Part shown: one piece after another, positions 26,034-34,027 of the stretch
Layout of the letters: each line of letters begins with the position of its first letter
How positions within the stretch are numbered: the first letter of the stretch is position 1
Assembly (NCBI GenBank): GCA_002408125.1
Contig: DHQO01000041.1
Location: 1 to 64,000 of the forward strand
Origin: Hyphomonadaceae bacterium UBA5336
GTDB lineage: Bacteria; Pseudomonadota; Alphaproteobacteria; Caulobacterales; Hyphomonadaceae
Direction of reading: 5' to 3'
DNA length: 64,000 nucleotides
The notes under the pieces: model-generated
The model's input: only the letters and a program-made list of their open reading frames with translations
Database searches by the model: none
What the model was told of the DNA's origin: nothing
Translations under genes and position numbers: made by a program

Positions 26034-27699
26034 GACGCTGGACCAACAACGGCTGGGCGAGTTGCTGGAGAAGTTGCCCGAGGGCCTGCGCGCCGAGGTG
26101 GTCAGCGTGTCCACGGGCGGCACGGTCGACGCCACGGTGCTCGACCTGTCCTTCCACCTCTCGGCCGAGGAGGTCGAGGAGCTGATGAGGCTGGGCCTCA
26201 AGATCGCCCAAGACTCCGCCGACGGCTGCCCCGGGCCGATCTGCTCGGAGCTGCTGCACGTCGCCGCTGAACCGAATCTCATGCGCAGGTTGCTCTGCCA
26301 CGCCTCATGGACCCGGATCGCCACGCTGGCCGGGCCGGAGGAGTTTTCTGAACGCTTCTTCGTGATCCGCCACCTGGGCGGCCAGGCCGCCGTCTGCCAT
26401 TGGGGCGACGGCGCCCTGCAGGCCCAGACCATGGCAAAGTTTTGTGACTCCTATCGCGAGGTAAGATGGCGACTGCCCCAGCCAGATGGCACCTTCAAAG
26501 AGGTGCCCGCCGCCAAGTTCTGGCTGGCGCAGCCCGGCGGGCATCAATCGGATCACGTCCGGCCCATAATCCGGCGCTATGACCGAGCCGAGTTCATGCC
26601 GGGGCGGCGGGGGCCGGAAGATGTTTGCAACCTCTGGCGGGGTTGGCCGGATGGGTGCGCCACCCCGCTCCGGGAGGGCGACCATGAACGCTGGAAGCTC
26701 ATGCGCCAGCACATCACTGACAACATGTGCGACGGTGACGACACCCTGGCCTGGTGGTTCCTGGGCTTCCTGCGCGACATGATTGTCGAGCCGTCGCGGA
26801 ACCGCCCGGTCGCGGTGCTGATGAACGGTCCCCAAGGCTCGGGGAAGTCGCTGTTCTGCCAGATGGTAGGTGAGTGGTTCGGCCACCACTACTGCTATGC
26901 CGAGGACGCGGACCGGCTGTTTGGCAAGTTCAACCGCCATCTTGACGCGATGCTGATGGTCTTCGTGGACGAGCCCCGTGGCGCCGACATGCAGCGCCAC
27001 GCCTCGAAGCTGAAAAGTCTGGTGGCAGCCGAGACCATCAACATTGAGCGCAAGGGCTTCGACGTCGAGACCCGCCCAAAATGCTTCCGGGTCTTCGCGG
27101 CCAGCAATGACGAGCACATCGCCAAGATCGATGAAGACGACCGGCGGTACCTCGTGCTTCGCGTCGACGCGGGCGAGCACAACAACGACAGGACATACTT
27201 CGCCGCCATGCTGAAGGAATGGAACAGCGGCGGGCGGGAGGCCATGTTCCGCGACCTGCGCGACAGCTCGGACTGGGACGATTGGGACTGGAACAAGCGG
27301 CCCGAGACAAAGGGGCTGGCCAACCAGAAGGAACTCAGCCTCGACGCCGCGCGCCGGGCTGTGCAGCAGATGCTGGACGATGGCACCCTGCCCTACCTCT
27401 CCAAGGTGCTGGACAATGGCAAGGTGTTCGTCGCCACTGAGGGCCTGCTGGACGAGAACCGACTGGACCCCAACAAGTTCCAGCTGCCGGTCGGCAAGCT
27501 CTTGAGTAAGCTTTCCGGGGGCTGTGGGGGGCGGGCCAGCCTTAAAGACGCGCGCGGCGTGACCAAGCAACGCCGCGGCTATGAACTCCCGCCGCTGGGC
27601 CTGGCACGCCAGCGGTGGGAGGGCATGCTGAAACGCGAGATTGCCTGGAGCAATGACGATGATGCCTGGCCAAAATCGCAGCCGGACTCGCCTTTCTAA
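26017..27699 (+). CDS. SF3 primase-helicase of the element
   Basis: A 560-aa replication protein of the D5/DUF5906-like superfamily 3 group. Walker A is G-P-Q-G-S-G-K-S, Walker B M-V-F-V-D-E, motif C in F-R-V-F-A-A-S-N-D-E-H, and the arginine finger in D-D-R-R-Y. The N-terminal about 200 residues do not show an obvious AEP or TOPRIM primase, so priming may be done elsewhere. The C-terminal extension ends W-E-G-M-L-K. The ATG at 26017 has GGAG about 9 bp upstream. The iteron-like array starts directly at its stop codon, suggesting it acts on that site as origin helicase. Confidence 0.87.
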   Translation: MNPHSETLDQQRLGELLEKLPEGLRAEVVSVSTGGTVDATVLDLSFHLSAEEVEELMRLGLKIAQDSADGCPGPICSELLHVAAEPNLMRRLLCHASWTRIATLAGPEEFSERFFVIRHLGGQAAVCHWGDGALQAQTMAKFCDSYREVRWRLPQPDGTFKEVPAAKFWLAQPGGHQSDHVRPIIRRYDRAEFMPGRRGPEDVCNLWRGWPDGCATPLREGDHERWKLMRQHITDNMCDGDDTLAWWFLGFLRDMIVEPSRNRPVAVLMNGPQGSGKSLFCQMVGEWFGHHYCYAEDADRLFGKFNRHLDAMLMVFVDEPRGADMQRHASKLKSLVAAETINIERKGFDVETRPKCFRVFAASNDEHIAKIDEDDRRYLVLRVDAGEHNNDRTYFAAMLKEWNSGGREAMFRDLRDSSDWDDWDWNKRPETKGLANQKELSLDAARRAVQQMLDDGTLPYLSKVLDNGKVFVATEGLLDENRLDPNKFQLPVGKLLSKLSGGCGGRASLKDARGVTKQRRGYELPPLGLARQRWEGMLKREIAWSNDDDAWPKSQPDSPF

Positions 27700-27955
27700 G
27701 TCGGGTAGTCGGGTACGAAATCCCATCCGACTAGGCCTAGTTGATTGTTATTGCAGGGGAAAGTCGGGTCTAGTCGTGTAGTCGGGTCTCGCGGCCAATT
27801 TCATACAAAATGCCCAGGCAGGCGGCAGGGCGGGGTAGGCCGGTTTGTAGTAATTCTTCTCTTTCTTCCGACTACTCGACTTAAAAGAATAGAAAATATA
27901 TAAAATACAGGGGGTTGTGTCGTAGTCGGATCGGTAGTCGGAAGGGTAGTCGGGT
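27700..27955. repeat. Iteron-like TAGTCGG array, candidate origin
   Basis: A 256-bp non-coding stretch after the primase-helicase holds at least seven copies of TAGTCGG(G), close variants or their complement. Positions: 27706 (TAGTCGGG), 27727 (CCGACTAG), 27771 (TAGTCGTG), 27779 (TAGTCGGG), 27868 (CCGACTAC), and three close together at about 27923, 27935 and 27947. GTCGGG half copies lie at 27700 and 27762. An AT-rich patch with AAAATATATAAAATAC lies at about 27893-27908. Iterated short motifs plus an AT-rich patch beside a replication helicase are the usual form of a P4- or plasmid-type origin. Function not shown. Confidence 0.65.
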
Positions 27956-28061
27956 TTCCTTCCGGCTGGGCTTCTTCTGTGAGGGGTGGTGCAGGGGCGA
28001 CTGTGACCCACGGCTCCCGATCCGTAAAAATGTGGCGTTCTGACCGCCCCTGGGCTCAGGT

Positions 28062-28097
28062 GCAAAAGAAAACCCCGCCGACTGGACGCCGGCGGGG
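28062..28097 (-). terminator. Orphan terminator facing the minus strand
   Basis: CCCCGCCG (28073-28080) pairs with CGGCGGGG (28090-28097). On the minus strand the stem is followed by TTTTCTTTTG; on the plus strand no T-run follows. It would stop transcripts moving leftwards, yet no minus-strand gene lies upstream inside the element, which hints at a short antisense or regulatory RNA starting between 28100 and about 28400. Confidence 0.7.
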
Positions 28098-28254
28098 CAG
28101 TTGAACAAATACCAAAGGAGCTAACTTGGCCATTTGAGCATGCGCCAGCGAGCAGTCTATCGAAATGAAATACTTCCGCCGCTCCCCGAGGGCTGCCCCG
28201 TAGCATTCGCCTGGTGCCGGAAGCGCTGCAGCGACAGGTGTATTGGCCTGGCCA

Positions 28255-28270
28255 CCTCAACCTGTTGAGG
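28255..28270. promoter_or_regulatory. Small palindrome upstream of terS
   Basis: CCTCAA-CCTG-TTGAGG, a perfect 6-bp inverted repeat 66 bp before the terS start. It could be an operator or an RNA hairpin in the leader. The basis is sequence symmetry only. Confidence 0.3.
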
Positions 28271-28335
28271 AGGGAGGTGTCGCCAGCCGAATTAGCTCTG
28301 GTTCGGTGTGCATTGGTTCCGGGCACGCTCGGATC

Positions 28336-28791
28336 ATGACCAATTCGACCGGATCACCCCAGGCTCAGGTTCCCGCGCTCATCACGCGCGACGGAGACGA
28401 CCACAACGCGCCCATCACCATCACCCGTTCCGGGCTGGAGGTGATCACGGAGATGGCCGCCCGGGGCAACTCGCAGGCCACCATCGCCAAGCACCTGGGC
28501 TGCGCGCAGTCCACCCTCTCCAAGCTGGTGCATGACCGTCAGGCAGTGGGCGAGGCGTGGCGAGAGGGACGGGGCCGACTGGAGGACGAGCTGGTCGGGC
28601 ACATGCTCACCCTGGCCCGAAAGGGCAACGTGGCCGCCACGATCTTCGCCCTGAAATCCATGTGCGGCTACACCGACCAGCCGCAGCCTCGCGAGGACCG
28701 GGGCAGCAACATCACCATCAACCTCCCGGGCGCCATGAGCCCCGAGCAGTACATGCGCTCCATCACGGTGGAGGCCGCCGATGAGACGTGA
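28336..28791 (+). CDS. Terminase small subunit-like HTH protein
   Basis: A 151-aa protein with a helix-turn-helix in the middle (A-A-R-G-N-S-Q-A-T-I-A-K-H-L-G-C-A-Q-S-T-L-S-K-L) followed by helical segments and R-K-G-N-V-A-A-T-I-F-A-L-K-S. This is the pattern of phage small terminase subunits that bind the packaging site. It is immediately upstream of TerL and overlaps it by 11 bp, supporting the call. The ATG at 28336 lacks a strong ribosome site; an in-frame TTG at 28243 would add 31 residues. Confidence 0.72.
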   Translation: MTNSTGSPQAQVPALITRDGDDHNAPITITRSGLEVITEMAARGNSQATIAKHLGCAQSTLSKLVHDRQAVGEAWREGRGRLEDELVGHMLTLARKGNVAATIFALKSMCGYTDQPQPREDRGSNITINLPGAMSPEQYMRSITVEAADET

Positions 28792-30130
28792 GGAGGCGGA
28801 GGGCATCAACCCAACGCCCTGGCAGTCGCGGGTGTTGGCCGTGCCCTCGGAATACAACCTGTTCCTGGGCGGTGGCCGCGGCGGCGGCAAGTCCTTCGTC
28901 GCCATGCTGGACGTCCTGCGCCACTGCGAGCTCCACGGCTCCGAGGCGCGCCCGCTCGTCGTTCGCATGACCTTCCGCGCGCTGAGCGAGATGGAGGAGA
29001 ACTTTGAGGCGATGTGCCTGCAGGCCTATGGCGCGCGCGGCTACGCCCGCAACCGTGCCGACCACATGTTCCGCCTGTCCAACGGCGCCGTCGTTGAGTT
29101 CGCCGCCCTGGATCACCCGTCCGCGTACACCCGCCATCAGGGCAAGAGCTACACCCACCTGCTCGTGGACGAGTACGGCCTGCTGCGCGAGCCCCGCTGG
29201 GTGCGCCTGTTGAAGTCCAACCTCCGGGCGGCCCAAGGCATCCCACTGCGCACCGTCTACACCGCCAACCCGGGCGGCCCGCAGAACGCCGCCCTGCACC
29301 ACGACCACGTCACGAAGGCCCCGGCCTGGACGCCCTACGAGATCGACGGCGAGATGTGGGTGAACTGCCCGAGCACGCTGCGCGACAACCCGCTCATCGA
29401 CCAGGACGCCTACATCCAGCGCCTCCGGGCCTCCGTGGGCAACGATGAGGACCTGCTCAAGGCCTGGCTAACCGGTGACTTCGGCATCAACCGCGGCGCC
29501 TACTTCGCCGGGGTGCTTGATCCCAGGGTCCACCAGATTGGCGACCTCGACCACCGGTACATCGACGGTGGCTTCATCTCCCTCGACTGGGGGTACGCCG
29601 CGCCCGCCGTCTGCCTGCTGTTCGCGCGCACGCGCCACGCGATGAATGGGATGGCCGCCGACAGCCTCGTGGTCCTGGACGAGGTCTCCACCCACGACCC
29701 GAACGACCTGAACTCGGGGACGCGGATGGCCCCGGGCGCGCTGGCCGAGGCGATCATCGAGCGGTGCGACCGCTGGAACATGTATCCCCAGGGCGTGGCC
29801 GACGACGCGATGGGCCTGCAGCAAACGCTCGTCGAGCTGCTCAGCGAGAACGGCATCTACGTCTCCAAGCCTCGCAAGGAGAGGGTCGCCGGCTGGGCGG
29901 CCATTCGTGAGCTGCTGGTCAACGCCCGGGACCGCAACGGCGCGCCGGGCCTCTTCATATCGCAGCGCTGCGAGTATCTGTGGGCGACGCTCCCGTTCCT
30001 CACCCGCAATGAGCGCCGCCCCGAGGACCTGGACACCACCGGCCCAGACCACGCCGCTGATGCCCTGCGATACGGCGTCCTCCACTCCCGCCAAGCAATC
30101 GGAACAGGCCGAACCATAGGCCATTACTAG
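28781..30130 (+). CDS. Terminase large subunit
   Basis: A 449-aa DNA-packaging motor. ATPase: Walker A G-G-G-R-G-G-G-K-S at residues 30-38, Walker B T-H-L-L-V-D-E-Y-G, and the coupling motif near Y-T-A-N-P. Nuclease: acidic residues in F-I-S-L-D-W-G-Y, V-A-D-D-A-M-G-L and D-H-A-A-D-A-L-R-Y. All key residues look intact and the length is normal. Its presence without portal or capsid genes is unusual: it would let the element specify its own DNA packaging into a helper's procapsids. Confidence 0.92.
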   Translation: MRREEAEGINPTPWQSRVLAVPSEYNLFLGGGRGGGKSFVAMLDVLRHCELHGSEARPLVVRMTFRALSEMEENFEAMCLQAYGARGYARNRADHMFRLSNGAVVEFAALDHPSAYTRHQGKSYTHLLVDEYGLLREPRWVRLLKSNLRAAQGIPLRTVYTANPGGPQNAALHHDHVTKAPAWTPYEIDGEMWVNCPSTLRDNPLIDQDAYIQRLRASVGNDEDLLKAWLTGDFGINRGAYFAGVLDPRVHQIGDLDHRYIDGGFISLDWGYAAPAVCLLFARTRHAMNGMAADSLVVLDEVSTHDPNDLNSGTRMAPGALAEAIIERCDRWNMYPQGVADDAMGLQQTLVELLSENGIYVSKPRKERVAGWAAIRELLVNARDRNGAPGLFISQRCEYLWATLPFLTRNERRPEDLDTTGPDHAADALRYGVLHSRQAIGTGRTIGHY

Positions 30131-30144
30131 AAGGAGAACTCATT

Positions 30145-30894
30145 GTGATTGAACCACCCCCCATCGACACCGGGCTGCCAATCGACATCCACCCAACCAG
30201 TCTCGCGGGGCTGGCCAAGGCGTTGGACGTGGAGGGCTCCATGGGCCGCCACATCCTCGCGGACGCCCACACAGCCCTGGCCGTGACCTATACAACCATG
30301 TCCTCGATCAGGCAGACCCGCGTGGAGGTTGAGGCCACCCACAGCACTGGCAAGAAGGTCGTCTCCGGTGGCCAGGTTGTCCACGAGACCGCCTACCCCG
30401 ATGGCTTCTTCGAGGCTGTGGGACGGGCCGACTCGCGAGCGTCCCGGCAGATCGACAGCGCGCACGCCGGCATTCAGGCAAAGATCCACTCGCTCAAGGA
30501 CCGGGTGGCGAAGGCCATGGAGCACCCCGACGTGCAGAAGCCGATCGCGGGCGAGGTCCGCGCGCACTTCAAGTCCCTGACCTCGCCCCAGCGGTTGAAG
30601 GTGTTCCGGGAGGCGGTTGACGCCGGCGACAAGCGCACGGTCGCCGCCGTGCTCGACTCCCCCCACTACCTCTTGGGCGTGGGGGCGGATGAGATGAAGA
30701 CCTTCCGGGCCATGGCCGAACGGAAGTTCGCGCCGCTGGAGTCCTCCCAGTTGGAGGCGGCCAAGAAGGCCCTGGACAAGGTGGAGGCCGCCGGCAACCA
30801 CCTGACCTGGATGGTCGCGGAGATACTTGAGCTGCGCAACTCCCCCGCCCAGCGCTCGCTCAAGGCGATCAAGCAGTTGCAGAAGGGTGACTGA
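30145..30894 (+). CDS. Element protein after TerL, unknown (249 aa)
   Basis: A 249-aa soluble, largely helical protein without Cys. The C-terminal half is coiled-coil-like (R-K-F-A-P-L-E-S-S-Q-L-E-A-A-K-K-A-L). Start is GTG 30145 with AAGGAG 8 bp upstream, 14 bp after TerL. In phages this slot often holds a portal, but the protein is too short and lacks portal-like character. It could be a packaging adaptor or a helper-capsid modifier. I do not recognise the family. Confidence 0.6.
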   Translation: MIEPPPIDTGLPIDIHPTSLAGLAKALDVEGSMGRHILADAHTALAVTYTTMSSIRQTRVEVEATHSTGKKVVSGGQVVHETAYPDGFFEAVGRADSRASRQIDSAHAGIQAKIHSLKDRVAKAMEHPDVQKPIAGEVRAHFKSLTSPQRLKVFREAVDAGDKRTVAAVLDSPHYLLGVGADEMKTFRAMAERKFAPLESSQLEAAKKALDKVEAAGNHLTWMVAEILELRNSPAQRSLKAIKQLQKGD

Positions 30895-31088
30895 TGGCTC
30901 GCGCGTCCTACCGCCAACTGAACCATCGCGCCCGGTGCGAGGCGACCAAGCGAATGCGGGACAGGGCCTTTGAGCAGGCGATGCTGTCCATTCGCGGCGG
31001 CTTCGAGCCACCCGCATACGTCCTGAAGCGCATGCGGCCCTGCGACCTCGCCGTGTATCTCGCCAGGCGGGAGCGGGCAGGCCAATGA
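30894..31088 (+). CDS. Small basic element protein (64 aa)
   Basis: A 64-aa Arg-rich protein whose ATG overlaps the previous stop (TGATG). It is predicted helical with two cysteines, not in a CxxC pattern. Short spacing on both sides and overlap with the next gene (4 bp) support translation. Family unknown. Confidence 0.55.
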   Translation: MARASYRQLNHRARCEATKRMRDRAFEQAMLSIRGGFEPPAYVLKRMRPCDLAVYLARRERAGQ

Positions 31089-31279
31089 CCGGGCGGCGCC
31101 TGTATCGCCTGCCCGAGGCCACAGAGGCCACCAAGAGGCAGGAGGCCGAGGTGACGGCCAAGCAGGTCGAGCGACCCTGCATGCGCTGCGGCACGCGGGT
31201 GAAGACGACCCGGAACGGCCCCCGGTTCTGCCCTGAATGCACGCGACGGCTCAACGACCAGCTGAACGGGCTGGTGTAA
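31085..31279 (+). CDS. Small zinc-ribbon protein
   Basis: A 64-aa protein with two CxxC knuckles (P-C-M-R-C-G-T and F-C-P-E-C-T) about 17 residues apart, a zinc-ribbon pattern. It overlaps its upstream neighbour by ATGA. Its ribbon strongly resembles the one encoded in a shifted frame at about 31731-31857, so the two are probably paralogues. Possible role: nucleic-acid or transcription-machinery binding. Confidence 0.65.
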   Translation: MTGRRLYRLPEATEATKRQEAEVTAKQVERPCMRCGTRVKTTRNGPRFCPECTRRLNDQLNGLV

Positions 31280-31281
31280 GG

Positions 31282-31572
31282 ATGGACGTCATCCAGTTCC
31301 CCACGGACCGGGCGAGGCCGCCCGAGCCCAGATGGGAGGTGCTGGCTGACCTGCTACGCGGCCTGGTGCGGTGGAGCGACCCGGAGTCCCCCGGCGCCGC
31401 CCTGGCCAAGATGCTCCTCGCGCTGGTGGACGAGCCCGAAGGGGACCATCGGCAGCAGTTCCTGCTCCACCTCGCGGTGCTCACGGCGGCGCCCGCCGCG
31501 GCCGAGGCCGCCTCCGGCTCGGGCACCGTCTGGCAGACCATCTGGAACGCCGCGCGCCAGAGTCCGAATTAG
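31282..31572 (+). CDS. Small element protein of unknown function (96 aa)
   Basis: A 96-aa protein starting M-D-V-I-Q-F-P-T-D, mostly helical, with an Ala-rich stretch (A-A-P-A-A-A-E-A-A). The ATG is 3 bp after the zinc-ribbon stop, consistent with re-initiation. Family not recognised. Confidence 0.5.
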   Translation: MDVIQFPTDRARPPEPRWEVLADLLRGLVRWSDPESPGAALAKMLLALVDEPEGDHRQQFLLHLAVLTAAPAAAEAASGSGTVWQTIWNAARQSPN

Positions 31573-31659
31573 CTCGGGAGAACTCGCTCTTCTTGTCTGA
31601 AAGATTGTTCGAGCCACCTCGGACGGGCCGCGGCGGCTGCCAATGAAGGAGCTAACCCC

Positions 31660-31859
31660 ATGGCATACTACGCCTATACGGAAGACAGACGAGAGCTGGC
31701 GCGGCGATATCTGATCGGCGGAAGTCCCCGCGGAACAAGAAGCCCATCAATCGGGCGTGCATTCGCTGCGGCACACAGTTCGAGCCCACTCCGAACGGCG
31801 CTCGGTTCTGCAAGCCATGTCAGGGCTGGATGGCGGGTCGCATGGAAGGACTGATCTGA
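31660..31859 (+). pseudogene. Zinc-ribbon gene with a -1 frameshift
   Basis: The ATG at 31660 has AAGGAG 8-9 bp upstream and starts M-A-Y-Y-A-Y-T-E-D-R-R-E-L. Near a CCCC run at 31726-31729 the meaningful frame shifts by one base. The downstream frame encodes K-K-P-I-N-R-A-C-I-R-C-G-T and F-C-K-P-C-Q-G-W-M up to the stop at 31857-31859, a two-knuckle zinc ribbon like that of the gene at 31085. In the original frame the C-terminus is meaningless. Either one base was lost in a homopolymer (mutation or sequencing error) or a -1 slip is used. Confidence 0.6.
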
Positions 31860-31912
31860 ATCCGAATGCCCCCCACTGGAATAGGCCGACTCGCGCTGCT
31901 ATTGTGCTGAAA

Positions 31913-32797
31913 ATGGAACTCCCTTATCCGACTGAGTTAAAGGGGCAACAAGATCACCGTCAGAGTCGAAGTATCTGGGAGACTACGAATTTGTCCTTTG
32001 AGCCCAACAAAGATCATCATGCAATTGTCGAGGTGGTGTTCGGTATTCGGCTGGCACGGAATGTCTCAGCTAAAGAGATCGAGGCTCTTATTGAAGCACA
32101 CCCGAAATTCAAAGAGGATTTTCCTAGGCTCAACAGAACTCAAATTATACAGTTCGCAATAGGTGATGGTCCACCTCCGAAGAATATGCCGCAGCCAACT
32201 GCGGGGGTGAGCTTTGATGCTATGAAGCGCGATGGAACGCTCGATTGGCGGTTGCGAATTGATGACAATATGATTTTCGTAAATTGTCTCAGCTATACTC
32301 GTTGGTCGGAAATTTGGGAGAAGGTGCGACAGTACTTCACCGTGGCCGGAGAGTTCGCCGTTGGTTCGGACAATTCTGTCGTTGGGTTTGTTCTGCAATA
32401 CATAGATGTTTTTCGGTGGACATCTGAGATTGATACGTACTCAATCGGAGAATTCTTGGATCGTGAAAGCAAACACCTTCCAGCATCAATTTTTGAATGT
32501 GGGCCGCTGTGGCACTTGCACCAAGGCTGGTACCGACCAAGCGAGCCGCCCCTGGATGGACGGTTGCTAGAACGAATTCATTTGGACGCTGTTTTCGAAG
32601 ATAAGCAGGTACCAATCGTCAAGGCGGACACATTTCTTCAGCTTGAGCTGTTAAAAAGTCATACTTGGGCTTCTATCTTTCACGACGACGATAGCTTCGG
32701 AACTGTCGCCTACAGAATGCTGCATGAGGTCAACAAGGAAATGCTCCGTTCAATATTGACGCAGGAAATGTCAGAGAAGGTCGGGCTAAATGGGTAG
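31913..32797 (+). CDS. TIGR04255-like cargo protein
   Basis: A 294-aa protein whose start region (H-H-A-I-V-E-V-V-F-G-I-R-L) and later V-S-F-D-A-M and W-R-L-R-I-D-D-N-M-I-F-V-N-C pattern fit the TIGR04255 family as I remember it. The biochemical function is unknown. Base composition is visibly AT-richer than the packaging genes before it, pointing to separate acquisition. It overlaps the next gene by 8 bp. The ATG at 31913 is chosen because the N-terminus then precedes the conserved part closely; no strong ribosome site is visible. Cargo position at the end of a satellite suggests defence or superinfection exclusion (inference). Confidence 0.68.
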   Translation: MELPYPTELKGQQDHRQSRSIWETTNLSFEPNKDHHAIVEVVFGIRLARNVSAKEIEALIEAHPKFKEDFPRLNRTQIIQFAIGDGPPPKNMPQPTAGVSFDAMKRDGTLDWRLRIDDNMIFVNCLSYTRWSEIWEKVRQYFTVAGEFAVGSDNSVVGFVLQYIDVFRWTSEIDTYSIGEFLDRESKHLPASIFECGPLWHLHQGWYRPSEPPLDGRLLERIHLDAVFEDKQVPIVKADTFLQLELLKSHTWASIFHDDDSFGTVAYRMLHEVNKEMLRSILTQEMSEKVGLNG

Positions 32798-33416
32798 AAC
32801 GGCAACTCTACCTGCGCAAAACGCCGAAGCTTGGAGCACGCAGCCGACAAGTCGGTCTATTTTATCTGACTATGATCAATCGGTGAAGCAGGTGACAATT
32901 CCAGCATCCGGTCCCTCACCTGGTTTCAATGTGCAGCAGGCGACTATTTTCGCCACATTTGCGTTTGCAGCCTTTGCTTTAGCCGGTCCAAAGGTTGGGA
33001 CCTTTAAAATTAAGGACGGCTCTGAAACGAACCGCAGTTTTTCATCTCAGAGTCGAATCAAGTTTCTGCCCGACAGTGTCCTTCCCTTAATTGAGGAACT
33101 TTATAGCCTTTCAGAACTGAGGGACGGCTGGGACGGTCCTGGTAGTCTGGCTCCGTCATCGGAAGTGATTGATAGTGCGCGTCGTTTCTTAATGCTGCTG
33201 CCGGCCCACGTCACACTTCCTGATGTTACTGTTTCGGGTGATGGTGAAGTAGGCCTTTATTGGAAATCAGATGGTGTCTACATTGATGTCGGCTTTCCAT
33301 CCGCGGGGCGAATCTCCTACTATGCTGAAGCGCACGGTAAAGTGGCAAGATTCGCAGGTCCTTTTGGTGGGAAAGCCCTATTTCAGGATCTATTGGATGT
33401 GATCGAAAATATTTGA
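32790..33416 (+). CDS. Cargo protein of unknown function (208 aa)
   Basis: A 208-aa protein. One hydrophobic segment (about residues 50-64, A-T-I-F-A-T-F-A-F-A-A-F-A-L-A) could be a membrane helix, and a compact C-terminal domain begins L-S-E-L-R-D-G-W-D-G-P-G-S and has alternating strands after it. The D-G-W-D-G motif recurs in hypothetical proteins that, from memory, sit near TIGR04255 genes. It is translationally coupled to the TIGR04255-like gene (8-bp overlap) and followed 8 bp later by a third cargo gene. AT-rich like its partners. Confidence 0.6.
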   Translation: MGRTATLPAQNAEAWSTQPTSRSILSDYDQSVKQVTIPASGPSPGFNVQQATIFATFAFAAFALAGPKVGTFKIKDGSETNRSFSSQSRIKFLPDSVLPLIEELYSLSELRDGWDGPGSLAPSSEVIDSARRFLMLLPAHVTLPDVTVSGDGEVGLYWKSDGVYIDVGFPSAGRISYYAEAHGKVARFAGPFGGKALFQDLLDVIENI

Positions 33417-33424
33417 GGCCATAA

Positions 33425-33904
33425 TTGTCAAACGGGAAGTACTGCACCTGTGAAGAGGTGGCTCGCAGCAAATACGGCCCGGTTGTCGATCAGGAGCGGT
33501 TGGCGAGAGTGGGGGTGAATCCCCGGCATTTTCGCAAAAATGGGGATCTGAAGCCTGGGATATTTCCTCCGAGCCATCTCGAAACGAAGGGGCTATCGGT
33601 AACTCGCGTTGATGTCATTGACGTCGATGAACTCCGCAAGCAAGCAGAAGCCCAGCTCAGAGAAGAAGGTGAAACCGTAAAGGGCGTTGTGCTTCTTCTG
33701 ACCGCTGCGCTGCGGCAAGAATGCGATCAAGATGGAAGCAGATGCCTTTGTGTCTTCGACGACCCCGTTGACGGCAATGAAGCTCACGCTTGCATTCTAA
33801 GAAGCGCGAACCAAGACGAAACAGAAATACGTCGGATCAGGGGGAAGCTCTTAGAGCTTTTCCCAAAACCAACTTCTTTGGAAGATGTTTACGACCAAAA
33901 TTAA
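33425..33904 (+). CDS. Third cargo gene, unknown (159 aa)
   Basis: A 159-aa acidic protein starting at TTG 33425 with GAGG about 7 bp upstream. Two early cysteines (Y-C-T-C-E-E) and a later C-L-C pair could bind metal or form disulfides, but no known motif is complete. It closes the three-gene AT-rich cassette; only 123 bp separate it from the right attachment site. Confidence 0.58.
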   Translation: MSNGKYCTCEEVARSKYGPVVDQERLARVGVNPRHFRKNGDLKPGIFPPSHLETKGLSVTRVDVIDVDELRKQAEAQLREEGETVKGVVLLLTAALRQECDQDGSRCLCVFDDPVDGNEAHACILRSANQDETEIRRIRGKLLELFPKPTSLEDVYDQN

Positions 33905-34027
33905 CGACAATCTTCTGGTCGGCTCTGGCGAACGGCGTTCGCCGGCATTCTCGCTCCCCCGCTCGCTACCCCAAACGAAGACGCCGCGCCCGCGACGTCT
34001 GCATCACCTTGTTTTCTTGTGGTATTT

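Larger units (their letters stand above)
27956..28335. other. Non-coding stretch before terS
   Basis: About 380 bp with no supported gene. It holds a minus-strand-facing terminator (28062-28097), an AAAGGAGCTAAC ribosome-site-like motif at 28114-28125 followed only by TTG-GCC-ATT-TGA, and a CCTCAA/TTGAGG palindrome (28255-28270). The AAGGAGCTAAC 11-mer recurs at 31646-31656 before another small gene. A packaging site could lie here, next to the terminase genes, but no motif proves it. Confidence 0.4.

Noticed and set aside
27748..28326. 192-codon open frame on the minus strand over the iteron region
   Set aside because: Its sequence is low-complexity, derives from the TAGTCGG repeats, and contains the orphan terminator inside it.
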